DNA of 64,000 bases from Winogradskyella alexanderae (GTDB lineage Bacteria; Bacteroidota; Bacteroidia; Flavobacteriales; Flavobacteriaceae), in NCBI RefSeq assembly GCF_020166335.1, contig NZ_JAIUJR010000007.1, forward strand, positions 62,001 through 126,000, read 5' to 3'. A program made the position numbers and the translations under genes. The notes beneath the pieces are model-generated. The model had not been told where the DNA came from, did not search any database, and was given only the letters and a program-made list of their open reading frames with translations. Every line of letters begins with the position of its first letter. Positions within the stretch are counted from its first letter, which is position 1. Shown here piece by piece: positions 8,519 to 18,273 of this stretch.

Positions 8519-9388
8519 TCAATCCTCTTCTCTAACCGGAGTAACTATATATCCTTCTTCTTTTAGCAAACTAATTACTCCTTTTTCTCCGGCAAGATGT
8601 CCGGCACCAACCCCAAAAAACGTGGCCTGATCTTCTGCAAAAGCCTTAATTTTTGGTATCCAATTACTATTTCTATTGTCTAATAGTATGTTTTGATATT
8701 CTGCAACACCTGTGTAATTTTCATCATTCATCATGTCCTGCATTGCAGTGATATCTTCGTTTTTATAAACCTCGAGTAATTTGGCAAAGTTTGCTTTATC
8801 ATAAACTAGATTATCCTTTGCGGTTCTCACCAGATCCTTCACTTGAGCTTCATATGGTATCTCTTCAAATACCTGAATTTGGTCTTCAATTGTCTCTAAA
8901 CCAAATATTTCTTCATTTTGCTCTTCTGCTATTTTCATCAATTGCAATTCAAAGGATTGCATTGGACAATCAAGGTATTTTGGATAAAGCATGGACATCA
9001 GAAAGAAAGGTTTAACATTCTGCATCATCTTCACGGAACTTCCTAAATTTTTAATGAAGAGGGAATCTATGGATTGATATTCTTCTTCGCTGACAAGATC
9101 TTTTAGGGTTTTACCATCTTTCATATACATACCTTTCATCATCCCAACCTGTAATTCTGGGTCATCCATATCCAATTCTAATACAATTTGCGTTGTTCTA
9201 TCTAATGCATTTAAGACATCATTTTCTAATGTTGCATCGCAAGTTATATGGATGGTTCCAAATAAATAGGACGGTTTATCCAAACCGTTACCCTCAATTT
9301 TCCAAAGTGTTGAATTTTCTAATTTTTGTGCATTAAGACTAAGAATTGACAAAAATGCAATTACTATTAGTGAAGCGTGTTTTTTCAT
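8519..9388 (-). CDS. TraB/GumN family protein
   Basis: 289 residues with a signal peptide (1-20, ending L-N-A-Q). The TraB/GumN signature is present: L-F-G-T-I-H-I-T near residue 43, containing the conserved Gly and His, and F-F-G-V-G-A-G-H-L-A-G near 263, containing the second conserved Gly-x-x-His. Between are helices with many acidic residues and two Cys (in T-C-D-A-T and D-C-P-M). The family is related to Tiki-type metalloproteases, so a periplasmic peptidase role is possible, but bacterial members are largely uncharacterised. Monocistronic, with a terminator right after its stop. Confidence 0.88.
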   Translation of the reverse strand: MKKHASLIVIAFLSILSLNAQKLENSTLWKIEGNGLDKPSYLFGTIHITCDATLENDVLNALDRTTQIVLELDMDDPELQVGMMKGMYMKDGKTLKDLVSEEEYQSIDSLFIKNLGSSVKMMQNVKPFFLMSMLYPKYLDCPMQSFELQLMKIAEEQNEEIFGLETIEDQIQVFEEIPYEAQVKDLVRTAKDNLVYDKANFAKLLEVYKNEDITAMQDMMNDENYTGVAEYQNILLDNRNSNWIPKIKAFAEDQATFFGVGAGHLAGEKGVISLLKEEGYIVTPVREED

Positions 9389-9548
9389 GTTTTTTAATTT
9401 TGGTAAATAAGTAGTAAAAAATTAAGTTTTGTTACAAAACAGGAAAGCAACGTCGTGTTCGGCCTTTTTATCAGCTTGAATTTGACGTTGCTTTTAACCA
9501 ACCAATCATTATAAAGACTATTTAAAACCCATATTGTTACATTGAGTT

Positions 9549-12155
9549 TTAGAATTCTTCGATTACAAGGTCACCTTGATTTCTGAAGACTAATTTATCA
9601 TCAAAGGCATCAAGTAAAATAATGCTTTCCGTTGTAACTCGACCTGATAAAATCTCCTTGCTAAGTTGATTTAAAACTTCCTTTTGAATAACACGTTTTA
9701 CAGGTCTTGCGCCATACTCTGGATTATAGCCTTTCTCTGCTAAATACGCTTTAGCTTCTGGAGTAGCATCGAAGGTAATACCTTGAGATGCAATCATTTT
9801 AGTCACATTCTTTAACTGAAGATCTACGATGTCTACTATATTTTCTTTTGACAGAGGCGTAAACATTATAGTGTCATCAATTCGGTTAAGAAATTCTGGT
9901 CTAACACTTTGTTTCAGCAATGCAAGAACATCAACTTTTGCACTTTCTATTGCAGATTGAATGTCTTTAGTAGCTTCAAATCGTTCTTGGATAATTTGGC
10001 TTCCCATGTTGGATGTCATAATAATGATCGTGTTTTTAAAATCTGCTACACGACCTTTGTTATCTGTCAACCTACCTTCATCCAAAACTTGTAAAAGAAC
10101 ATTGAAGGTATCAGGATGTGCCTTTTCAATTTCGTCCAATAGAACAACTGAATAAGGTTTACGTCTTACAGCTTCAGTTAATTGACCTCCTTCATCGTAG
10201 CCTACGTATCCTGGAGGTGCACCCACTAATCTACTAACAGCGTGACGTTCTTGATATTCGCTCATATCAATACGTGTCATGGCATTTTCATCATCAAACA
10301 AATATTCTGCTAGGGCTTTAGCAAGCTCAGTTTTACCTACCCCAGTTGTACCTAAAAACAGAAATGTTCCTATTGGTTTCTGAGGATTTTGAAGCCCAGC
10401 TCGGGAACGTCTTACGGCATCACTGACTGCTTCAATAGCCTCCTCTTGTCCAACAACACGTTTGTGCAGTTCATCTTCAAGTTTAAGTAACTTTTCGCGT
10501 TCGCTTTGAATCATCTTTGTTACTGGGATTCCGGTCCATTTTGCTACTACATCTGCAATATCCTCATAAGTTACTTCTTCCTTAATGAGTGCTGTTTCTT
10601 GCTGTTCGGCAAGTTGCTTCTGAAACGATTCCAGTTTTTCAGTGGCTTCTTTTATTTTACCATATCGAATTTCTGCTACTTTGCCATAATCACCTTCGCG
10701 CTCTGCACGTTCTGCTTCAAGTTTGTAGTTTTCAATTTCTTGTTTGATATTTTGAACGTTTTCTACCGTCTCTTTTTCACTCTTCCATTTAGCATTGAGT
10801 TCATTACGCTCCTCCTTAAGATTAGCTAAGTCTGATTTTAAAGATTTTAACTTCGCATCATCTTTCTCGCGCTTAATCGCTTCATGTTCAATTTCTAACT
10901 GCATTATTTTTCTATCCAATACATCTAATTCCTCAGGTTTTGAGTTAATCTCCATACGCAATTTTGAAGCCGCCTCATCCATTAGGTCAATAGCCTTATC
11001 AGGCAAAAATCTATTGGTTATGTATCTATTTGAGAGCTCCACTGCACCAATTATAGCCTCATCCTTAATGCGGACTTTATGATGTGTTTCGTATTTTTCC
11101 TTTATACCGCGCAGAATCGAAATTGCACTTTCTGTATCAGGCTCGTCTACAGTTACCTTTTGGAAACGACGTTCTAATGCTTTGTCTTGTTCAAAGTATT
11201 TTTGATATTCATCTAGAGTAGTGGCACCAATAGCACGCAATTCGCCACGAGCTAAGGCTGGTTTAAGTATGTTCGCAGCATCCATTGCACCTTGACCACC
11301 ACCAGCACCAACTAAAGTGTGAATCTCGTCTATAAAAAGAACAATGTCGCCATCACTTGTCGTTACTTCTTTGATTACGGCCTTTAAACGTTCTTCAAAT
11401 TCACCTTTAAATTTTGCACCAGCAATAAGTGCACCCATATCTAAAGCGAAGATTTGTTTGTCTTTAAGGTTTTCTGGAATATCACCATCTATAATTCGAT
11501 GGGCTAAGCCCTCAGCAATAGCCGTTTTACCTGTTCCTGGCTCACCAACTAAAATGGGGTTGTTTTTAGTTCTGCGCGATAGGATTTGAAGAATTCTCCT
11601 TATTTCTTCATCACGACCAATAACAGGATCCAACTTGCCATCACGGGCTAGTTGATTTAGATTTTTTGCATATTTGTTCAAAGCATTATAGGTTTCTTCC
11701 TGACTTTGTGAAGTTACTCGGTCACCTTTTCTAAGCTCATCTATAGCTGCATTTAAATTCTTTTCCGTCACACCTTGATCTTTCAAAATTTGTGCAACTT
11801 TGCTGTTAGATTTGAATATTGCAAGGACTAGGTGCTCAATAGATACAAAGTCGTCATTCATTTTTTTAGCAATGATTGAAGCTTCATTTAGAGCTTTACC
11901 AGCCTCACGGGAAAGCATAATTTCACCACCAGTGACCTTAGAAAAACTTTGAAGCTCTTTATCGAGAATCTGCTGCAGTATATTGACATTTACATTCAGC
12001 TTTTTTAATAAAAAAGGCAGAACGTTTTCATCGACGTTGAATAGCGCTTTGAAAATGTGCTCATTTTCAATTTGTTGATGTCCAAAGCTTTGAGCAAGTT
12101 GCTGTGCCTGCTGAATAGCTTCTTGTGATTTAATTGTATAATTATTAAAATTCAT
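9549..12155 (-). CDS. clpB: ATP-dependent chaperone ClpB
   Basis: 868 residues, normal for ClpB. The N domain (1-145) is followed by AAA1 with Walker A G-E-P-G-T-G-K-T near 205 and Walker B near 275, a long coiled-coil middle domain at about 400-530, then AAA2 with Walker A G-T-T-G-V-G-K-T near 605 and the arginine-finger region, ending in the D2-small domain. The middle coiled coil distinguishes it from ClpA, and no ClpP-binding loop is apparent. With DnaK it dissolves protein aggregates after heat stress. It stands alone on the minus strand, divergent from ytxJ. I did not find a clear TAnnTTTG box in its 172-base upstream gap, so heat-shock control cannot be judged. Confidence 0.98.
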   Translation of the reverse strand: MNFNNYTIKSQEAIQQAQQLAQSFGHQQIENEHIFKALFNVDENVLPFLLKKLNVNVNILQQILDKELQSFSKVTGGEIMLSREAGKALNEASIIAKKMNDDFVSIEHLVLAIFKSNSKVAQILKDQGVTEKNLNAAIDELRKGDRVTSQSQEETYNALNKYAKNLNQLARDGKLDPVIGRDEEIRRILQILSRRTKNNPILVGEPGTGKTAIAEGLAHRIIDGDIPENLKDKQIFALDMGALIAGAKFKGEFEERLKAVIKEVTTSDGDIVLFIDEIHTLVGAGGGQGAMDAANILKPALARGELRAIGATTLDEYQKYFEQDKALERRFQKVTVDEPDTESAISILRGIKEKYETHHKVRIKDEAIIGAVELSNRYITNRFLPDKAIDLMDEAASKLRMEINSKPEELDVLDRKIMQLEIEHEAIKREKDDAKLKSLKSDLANLKEERNELNAKWKSEKETVENVQNIKQEIENYKLEAERAEREGDYGKVAEIRYGKIKEATEKLESFQKQLAEQQETALIKEEVTYEDIADVVAKWTGIPVTKMIQSEREKLLKLEDELHKRVVGQEEAIEAVSDAVRRSRAGLQNPQKPIGTFLFLGTTGVGKTELAKALAEYLFDDENAMTRIDMSEYQERHAVSRLVGAPPGYVGYDEGGQLTEAVRRKPYSVVLLDEIEKAHPDTFNVLLQVLDEGRLTDNKGRVADFKNTIIIMTSNMGSQIIQERFEATKDIQSAIESAKVDVLALLKQSVRPEFLNRIDDTIMFTPLSKENIVDIVDLQLKNVTKMIASQGITFDATPEAKAYLAEKGYNPEYGARPVKRVIQKEVLNQLSKEILSGRVTTESIILLDAFDDKLVFRNQGDLVIEEF

Positions 12156-12327
12156 CTTTTTTATGTATTAATCAATTTTTGTGTTTACGTATATTTAGAC
12201 AATAATCTTACCAACTAAAAACTGTAAGAAAAAAATGACAAAATGTCTGTTGTTTTTAGCAAATAGATGACGTTTTGTCAAAATGTAAGCAACATGTATT
12301 AAAACGACTATTATAAAAAATGTCACT

Positions 12328-12705
12328 ATGTTTAAGAAATTGTTTGGCTCGTCTGAGCCTAAAGAGGAAAAAATATTGCCATGGATTCATCTGACAAGTA
12401 TGATCCAATTAGATGAAATAGCAGAAAAATCTAAAACTAAAACACAATTAATTTTTAAGCATTCGACACGATGCGGTATCAGCAGAATGGTTTTAAACCA
12501 GTTTGCAGACCAATATCAGTTAGAAAATAACGCAGACTTGTACTATTTAGACTTACTAAATAATAGGGACGTATCAAATGAAGTTGCATCTAAATTTCAA
12601 GTTATTCACCAGTCACCACAATTATTAATATTAAATAATGGAGTAGTTGTGGCACATGATTCCCATGGAGCAATTAATGAATTGGACCTTGTTAAATATA
12701 TTTAG
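12328..12705 (+). CDS. ytxJ: YtxJ-type monothiol bacilliredoxin
   Basis: 125 residues with a thioredoxin-like fold. The active-site segment is F-K-H-S-T-R-C-G-I-S-R near residues 44-53, with a single Cys, as in YtxJ (BrxC) proteins; the cis-Pro region is H-Q-S-P-Q-L near 93. Such proteins remove bacillithiol from S-bacillithiolated cytoplasmic proteins, and flavobacteria are known to make bacillithiol. Start ATG 12328 fits the family N-terminus. It is divergent from clpB, which suggests but does not prove a shared stress role. Confidence 0.87.
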   Translation: MFKKLFGSSEPKEEKILPWIHLTSMIQLDEIAEKSKTKTQLIFKHSTRCGISRMVLNQFADQYQLENNADLYYLDLLNNRDVSNEVASKFQVIHQSPQLLILNNGVVVAHDSHGAINELDLVKYI

Positions 12706-12890
12706 ATTTAGATAAAGATGGCTTTTAACATCTATAAACGTATAGCAATTTTAAATTGTCATGGATAACTGTTAATAATCTGAATATTTTTTTATTGCCA
12801 CTTACACAAATATATCAGGGTTTTATTATCCCCTATGACACTGACAAATCACATAGTATTTAAGGTGATTTTTTGCTATCTTAGTAGTTA

Positions 12891-15833
12891 ATGCTAATCA
12901 ATATAAATAGACTTTTTCTCAAGCTTTTATTGTGTGTTATTGGATTTTCACTAAATGCACAACAATATGGCTATATGCAATACAATTCTGAATCTGGAGC
13001 ACCCTTTGATAAGGTTGCCACTGTACTTCAAGATCGTGAAGGATTTGTATGGATTGGAAGTCAAAATGGATTATATAGGTTTGATGGTTCTAATTTTGAT
13101 ATCTACAGTATACATACGGAGAGTCAATCAATCCATCAGCTACATTCCAATAAAAATAGTATTGTATTTGTAAATGACAAAGGCTTATACCAAATAGAAA
13201 CTATTGTTGGCGAGCCAAAATTTTCGAAAATACTAGAGGGAACTATTAACGAGACGGAAGAGTCACCATTTTACCCTAATGATTTTATCTTCTCTAAGGA
13301 TGAGTCTATTTGGATTAGCCAATCCAATCACAGTATTGGTAAATGGCATGACAATAGCTTCGAAACATATTGTTTTACTGACTCGGAAAATGCTCAAAAT
13401 ATTGTGTTGCAAGAAGATTCCCAAGGCGGTATTTGGGCCTTGAGTCCTCTTGATGGTTTGTATTTGTATAATCCAAGTACAAATAAATTTGATAAAAAAT
13501 TAGATATTAAAAATGGTCAGGCTCTAATTGAACACAATAATCAACTTCTTGTAGGGAATGAAAATTTGCATATATTCTCAATTACCTCAAATTCCCTTAA
13601 AGAGATAAAAACATTAGTACTTCAGGATGATTTAATTACGGCATTAAATATTGACCATAACAATCAGTATTACGTAGGCACGGAAAAAGGTAACCTATTT
13701 AAGTTGAAAGATTTAAATAGTTCACCACAAACAATCTATGGTGCTAATGAAGCACACCGGGTCGAAAAATTGGATTTTGGACCAATCAATGAAATTTATA
13801 TAACAACAGATAATATTAGTAATAAGGATCAGCTTTGGGTTAGTTCTGACACTGGACTTTGGTTACTTGAACAACGTTTTTTTAAGACGGTTGACAACTT
13901 GCCGATGAATAATCCGATTGGTATTTCCATAAGCAAAGAGGGTAAGGCTTGGGTTCCTATTAATTATATTTTTGAGATATTCTCCACAGAAACTGGTTTT
14001 GATTCGAAGATTATACATAAGGATGTCCAGGCTAATGCAGTAGCGATCGATGTTCAAGGTGCACTATGGGTCACGACAACAACGCCGCGAGTTGAACTCT
14101 TAAAATTTGAAAATGATAAAATTGTAAAACGTTATGACTTTCATGATAGAGGAGAATCCATTTTTTATTTATATCCTGATAGTGAGGGCAACGTTTGGTT
14201 TAATCAAGCACCAATTGATAAACCAATTATAGGTATTGCAAAAATAGACACTAATGGAAACGTTAAATTTTATGATGAGACTAAAGGATTTTCCAGTCGT
14301 GTTTTGGCCTTGAAAGAAAGTAGTAGAGGTGAAGTTTATGCAGTAGGAATAGGCGAAAAAAGCTATTTATATAAATTTGATGCTGTACAAGATCGATTCA
14401 TTAATCTGAGTCCTAAACTTCCATTTAATGCAATTTTAAATTTCGAAGTTCATGATCTTACAATCGATGACAGAGGTATTGTTTGGTTGGCTTCAACAGA
14501 TGGCTTACTACGTTACGATGGTGAGAAAATCACATTGGTTCAGAACGATATTTTGGGACAGGAGGAAGTAAGAGGAGTTACACATTATTCCAACAATAAT
14601 ATCTGGGTAGCTACCGCTACTAAAGGATTGGTGTTTCATAAAGAGAATACATCAACCCATTTGGGTGAATCTGAAGGTTTACCTGCAGTCATTAGTGCGT
14701 ACCGATGTATTGCAACAGATAATGAAGGCAGGCTTTGGGTAGGAACTGCAGAAGGATTGGTTTATTCAAGAATTTCGGCGTCTACATTACCCAATTCTCA
14801 TACTCCTAGAATAAGGAAAGTATTTGTTGATAGAACCGAAGAGACTATTGATTTTAATTCTGTTTTTGAAGTAGATCAACGTAAACCATTTGAATTGCAG
14901 TTTACAAATTTATCGTTTCCATCAAAAAATGTGCAGTACCAATATAGACTACTGCCCAAGGAAGACAGAGATATCTTACTAGTAGAACAATTATGGGAGT
15001 CTAATGCTAATGGTAATAGTATTAAGCTAGATGACATTGAACTTGGAGATTATTCATTGGAGGTTAGAGCAAGGCAGCCTGGCGGTTACCAGTGGAGTGA
15101 ACCGTTAGAAATTGAGTTGTATGTTTTTACACCTTGGTATTCTAAAATGTGGTTTATATATGGATTGGTTTTATTGGGGATTGTTCTTGTAGGGTTCTAT
15201 TTTAGGGTTTATGTCAGAAGACGATTTAAAAGATTTCAGGATATTTTGAAGTACTCTAACGAGAAATTAGCCAAAAAAGAAGAACAGCTCAATGAGAAAA
15301 TAAAGGAATTAGAGGAGAAGGGAGACCAACTCGTGAGCGCGACCTCCAATATTCATACATTAGAATTATTCATTAAAGAAATTCCAAAAAAAGCAAGTTG
15401 GAACGACATTATCACAGCTATGGGCAAGGCCGTTGCTGAGTCTGTAGATGTTAATGCTTTTGAGATTGCCTTTAAAGAGAATGAAGAAATTGTGCATAAA
15501 GGCTATTCAAATCAAGAGCGCAGTGGTTATACGTTTCGTGCAAAACCTTTTAATGCCAAGACAAGTTTAACTTGTTGGGCAATGGAGAACAATCAGGAGG
15601 TATTAATAAACGATTTTGAAAAGGAACATACAATGTACATTCAGGAAAAAGATGTCTACAGATTTAGGTCACTTCTTTTTATTCCTTTTAGCTTAGACAA
15701 TGACCAGCCTGTTGTCCTGTGTGCATATAGTACAAAGCAGAATCATTTTGATTCTAATGATCTTATCATGTTCAGAATATTAGCTCAATTCATACATTTC
15801 TCTATTCATGACGAATTAACCAAACAGCTATGA
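12891..15833 (+). CDS. Two-component-regulator-type propeller sensor with Y_Y_Y and GAF domains, no kinase
   Basis: 980 residues. Signal peptide 1-23 (ending L-N-A-Q). Residues 30-650 hold repeated beta-propeller blades of the Reg_prop type, such as Q-D-R-E-G-F-V-W-I-G-S-Q-N-G-L near 48, D-R-G-I-V-W-L-A-S-T-D-G-L near 530 and N-E-G-R-L-W-V-G-T-A-E-G-L near 610. A Y_Y_Y Ig-like domain spans about 660-745 and one membrane helix about 752-775. On the cytoplasmic side there is a coiled coil (785-825) and a GAF-like domain to the end. The expected histidine kinase, AraC or LuxR output is missing, so signal must leave by the GAF domain or a partner. Its stop overlaps the start of the iGluR-like channel by four bases (ATGA), implying translational coupling. 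Confidence 0.85.
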   Translation: MLININRLFLKLLLCVIGFSLNAQQYGYMQYNSESGAPFDKVATVLQDREGFVWIGSQNGLYRFDGSNFDIYSIHTESQSIHQLHSNKNSIVFVNDKGLYQIETIVGEPKFSKILEGTINETEESPFYPNDFIFSKDESIWISQSNHSIGKWHDNSFETYCFTDSENAQNIVLQEDSQGGIWALSPLDGLYLYNPSTNKFDKKLDIKNGQALIEHNNQLLVGNENLHIFSITSNSLKEIKTLVLQDDLITALNIDHNNQYYVGTEKGNLFKLKDLNSSPQTIYGANEAHRVEKLDFGPINEIYITTDNISNKDQLWVSSDTGLWLLEQRFFKTVDNLPMNNPIGISISKEGKAWVPINYIFEIFSTETGFDSKIIHKDVQANAVAIDVQGALWVTTTTPRVELLKFENDKIVKRYDFHDRGESIFYLYPDSEGNVWFNQAPIDKPIIGIAKIDTNGNVKFYDETKGFSSRVLALKESSRGEVYAVGIGEKSYLYKFDAVQDRFINLSPKLPFNAILNFEVHDLTIDDRGIVWLASTDGLLRYDGEKITLVQNDILGQEEVRGVTHYSNNNIWVATATKGLVFHKENTSTHLGESEGLPAVISAYRCIATDNEGRLWVGTAEGLVYSRISASTLPNSHTPRIRKVFVDRTEETIDFNSVFEVDQRKPFELQFTNLSFPSKNVQYQYRLLPKEDRDILLVEQLWESNANGNSIKLDDIELGDYSLEVRARQPGGYQWSEPLEIELYVFTPWYSKMWFIYGLVLLGIVLVGFYFRVYVRRRFKRFQDILKYSNEKLAKKEEQLNEKIKELEEKGDQLVSATSNIHTLELFIKEIPKKASWNDIITAMGKAVAESVDVNAFEIAFKENEEIVHKGYSNQERSGYTFRAKPFNAKTSLTCWAMENNQEVLINDFEKEHTMYIQEKDVYRFRSLLFIPFSLDNDQPVVLCAYSTKQNHFDSNDLIMFRILAQFIHFSIHDELTKQL

Positions 15834-16912
15834 GAAAAATGCTTGCTTATATATTGACTTTATCATTGTTAGTTTTGAATAGCCTTCAAGTCTTTGCACA
15901 AACTGATACTCTTACCGTAGGTATTTATCAAAATCCTCCGTTTGTGATTAAGTCTGAAGGTAATAATTTTGAAGGATTGAGTATAGAGTTATGGGAAAAT
16001 ATAGCAAAATCGTCTAAACTTAACTTCAAATATGAACTTCATTCGGATTTCATTAGTATTCTAAAAAAGTTGGAATATAAAGAAATAGATATCACTATAA
16101 ATCCAATGGATGTGAATGACCTTAGGGTAGAGAAATTTGATATGACCCAACCATACTCAATATCTAGTATCGGCGTAGCAATACCTTACTTAAACAGATC
16201 TACCTTCTCTGTTTTTGTAAGTAATATCTTTTCCATCGAATTCTTTGAAATTATACTTTTGCTTATATTCATAATTTTTGTTTTTGGTTTCTTTTTGTGG
16301 TTGGTAGAACGCAAGCATAATAAGTTTCAATTCCGACCGGGTCTACTGGGTCTTTTTGATGGATTATGGTGGTCGGCAGTTACTATGACAACGGTAGGAT
16401 ATGGTGATAAAGCACCAAAAACCAATCAAGGAAAAGCAATAGCAATAGTTTGGATGTTTACTGCCGTAATCATTATTTCTAGTTTTACTGCAGGTATTGC
16501 TTCGACGTTAACCATTTCAGGTTTACAAACAGATATTCATAATGCCGAGGATATTAGGCTGGTTGAAAAAATCAGTACTGTTGGTGCATCTAATGGTGAG
16601 GTCTATCTTAATCAAGAAGGAATTTCAATTAATCAAACGTATGCTTCTCCAATACTAGCTCTGAGGGCAATAGCAAAGAAGGATAATGATGTCTTATTAT
16701 ATGATAAATCTGTATTGCAATATTACATTAATAGGCTTTCGCTTAATGAAAAAGTAAAATTATTACCTTTCACTTTAAAGGAAAACTACCAAAGTTTTAT
16801 GCTACCTAAAAACCATAAGTATTTTGACAAAATCAATGTTGGCTTAATGAAAGAAATACAAAAAGATCATTGGATAGATTTACAAAGAAAGTATGACGTA
16901 CAAGAAAAATAA
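15830..16912 (+). CDS. Prokaryotic ionotropic glutamate receptor-like ligand-gated K+ channel
   Basis: 360 residues in the GluR0 arrangement. Signal peptide 1-23; first half of a type-3 solute-binding lobe at 26-125 (N-P-P-F-V-I, M-T-Q-P-Y-S-I-S); membrane helix at about 132-158; a re-entrant pore loop at 172-192 with the potassium filter T-V-G-Y-G-D near 187; second helix at 199-226 carrying S-S-F-T-A-G-I-A-S, which parallels the S-Y-T-A-N-L-A gate motif of animal iGluRs; then the second half of the binding lobe at 230-355. A periplasmic amino-acid-like ligand would open a K+-selective pore. Annotation pipelines usually call this a transporter substrate-binding protein. It is coupled to the propeller/GAF sensor upstream; the ligand is unknown. 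Confidence 0.85.
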   Translation: MRKMLAYILTLSLLVLNSLQVFAQTDTLTVGIYQNPPFVIKSEGNNFEGLSIELWENIAKSSKLNFKYELHSDFISILKKLEYKEIDITINPMDVNDLRVEKFDMTQPYSISSIGVAIPYLNRSTFSVFVSNIFSIEFFEIILLLIFIIFVFGFFLWLVERKHNKFQFRPGLLGLFDGLWWSAVTMTTVGYGDKAPKTNQGKAIAIVWMFTAVIIISSFTAGIASTLTISGLQTDIHNAEDIRLVEKISTVGASNGEVYLNQEGISINQTYASPILALRAIAKKDNDVLLYDKSVLQYYINRLSLNEKVKLLPFTLKENYQSFMLPKNHKYFDKINVGLMKEIQKDHWIDLQRKYDVQEK

Positions 16913-16954
16913 GGTCTAATTTTTGCTAAGCTTTGTTAAAGTAATTCTGAAATA

Positions 16955-16982
16955 AAAAACCTCCCTTTTAGGGAGGTTTTTG
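16955..16982. terminator. Bidirectional intrinsic terminator
   Basis: AAAAACCTCCC (16955-16965), loop TTTTA, GGGAGGTTTTT (16971-16981). It lies between the convergent channel gene and the lipoprotein gene at 16984 and can stop both. Confidence 0.85.
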
Positions 16983-16983
16983 T

Positions 16984-18168
16984 TTACAAACTTGCTATTC
17001 TTCTTGTATTAATAAATCGTTTTAATTGAACTTTTAAATCTTCACCAGAGTCATATACCATTTGTTCATCTGATGGGAAAGGCATTTGACTTTGTCTTAG
17101 TAGGTTTCTGTCATCTCTATTAAGCGCTCTTCTGTCACCTCGATAACGGCCAAAAATATTTTCAAAGACAAAACCACTATTAAGTGTAAATGAATCAACA
17201 ATTTGATTTTGTCTTAAATCTTTATAAACTATATCTGCGGTAACTTGTGCAGACTTGGTTTGCAATACCTCATAGAATCTGGCTCTGGCAGTAACTATTC
17301 TGTCTATTTTAATGTCATTTCCTAAGCTGTCTTTGGCTACATTTCCGTTGTCATCTAACAGATACTCCCAGCCGTCAACAACGGCTCTTTCTCTTAAAAA
17401 CAGCCTTTCATTAAGACGCTCAGGTGAAACATATATTTGTTTCAGTTTTAATTCCATTGAAAAATCATAATTTAAAGAATCGTTTGCTTCTGTATGATAG
17501 GTTGTCCAAAACTGATTTAAATCATAGGCATTAAGATTCTTTAGTTCTGCTTCAAGTCTTTGCGGAATAATCTGTTGCGTTTCGTTTTGAATAAATACAT
17601 GCACATAATTCATGCCTGTTGCATGGGCTTCTTCCATTAAACTAGTCACATTTTCAAAATTAGGATTTATTCGGTGTACGTATTCAAATAAATCATATGC
17701 AGTTCTAGCATTTTGTTTTAGTTCTGTATCCAAAAGATCCAATCCTTTATTCATTAAATGATCCGAAGTTTTATATCTATATTCAATAAGTGCATCACTA
17801 TAATCGTTGAATTCAAAACTAATCAACCTGCCATTTATGTTTATTGGCATTATGCGCTTTACTGCATTTTGCCTAGCTTCTAAATCTGCATATGTTTCAT
17901 AAATAGTTTTATATAATTCTGGATTTCCATCTTTTTTTAAATGCCCAATACGTGCCAAATCTTCTTCCAAGACTTTGGCGTAGGCGTCTTTTAACATTAA
18001 AACAAAAGCATGCTTACGCTTTTTATCCTTATTGTTTTCTAGTTTTCTTAAAGCCTCAGTAATGGCAAGGTCATAATTACCATGACTTATGGCCTGTTCA
18101 ATTTGTTTTTTGGCACTACAAGACATGAGTACCGAAACAAGTGCTGTGTAAAGTAAAAATCGTTTCAT
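16984..18168 (-). CDS. Lipoprotein of unknown function
   Basis: 394 residues with a lipoprotein signal (lipobox S-V-L-M-S-C, Cys 17). The mature part begins with a helical, TPR-like stretch (H-G-N-Y-D-L-A-I-T-E-A-L-R-K-L) and continues with a helical region of 50-160 residues, then a beta-rich half (E-L-K-L-K-Q-I-Y-V-S-P-E-R-L, I-V-T-A-R-A-R-F-Y-E-V-L-Q). The gene is monocistronic and convergent with the channel gene. I do not recognise a named family; the TPR-like start plus beta half suggests a periplasmic scaffold or stress protein, but function is open. Confidence 0.6.
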   Translation of the reverse strand: MKRFLLYTALVSVLMSCSAKKQIEQAISHGNYDLAITEALRKLENNKDKKRKHAFVLMLKDAYAKVLEEDLARIGHLKKDGNPELYKTIYETYADLEARQNAVKRIMPININGRLISFEFNDYSDALIEYRYKTSDHLMNKGLDLLDTELKQNARTAYDLFEYVHRINPNFENVTSLMEEAHATGMNYVHVFIQNETQQIIPQRLEAELKNLNAYDLNQFWTTYHTEANDSLNYDFSMELKLKQIYVSPERLNERLFLRERAVVDGWEYLLDDNGNVAKDSLGNDIKIDRIVTARARFYEVLQTKSAQVTADIVYKDLRQNQIVDSFTLNSGFVFENIFGRYRGDRRALNRDDRNLLRQSQMPFPSDEQMVYDSGEDLKVQLKRFINTRRIASL

Positions 18169-18261
18169 AATCTTGTATTTTATGGGTTATATAGGGTGGA
18201 AGTCCAATCACCATGCCAAACTAATTTGTTTAATCCTGTTTTCGATATGCTGTAAACCTTT

Positions 18262-18269
18262 TAAATTTG
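18262..18269 (+). promoter_or_regulatory. -7 box giving a probable leaderless rluA-like mRNA
   Basis: TAAATTTG matches TAnnTTTG exactly and ends four bases before the ATG at 18274, so transcription should begin at or next to the start codon. No good TTG at -33. Confidence 0.5.
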
Positions 18270-18273
18270 CAAA

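Noticed and set aside
10506..11589. Plus-strand open frames inside clpB
   Set aside because: Phe/Leu/Ser-rich shadows of the clpB codons on the opposite strand.
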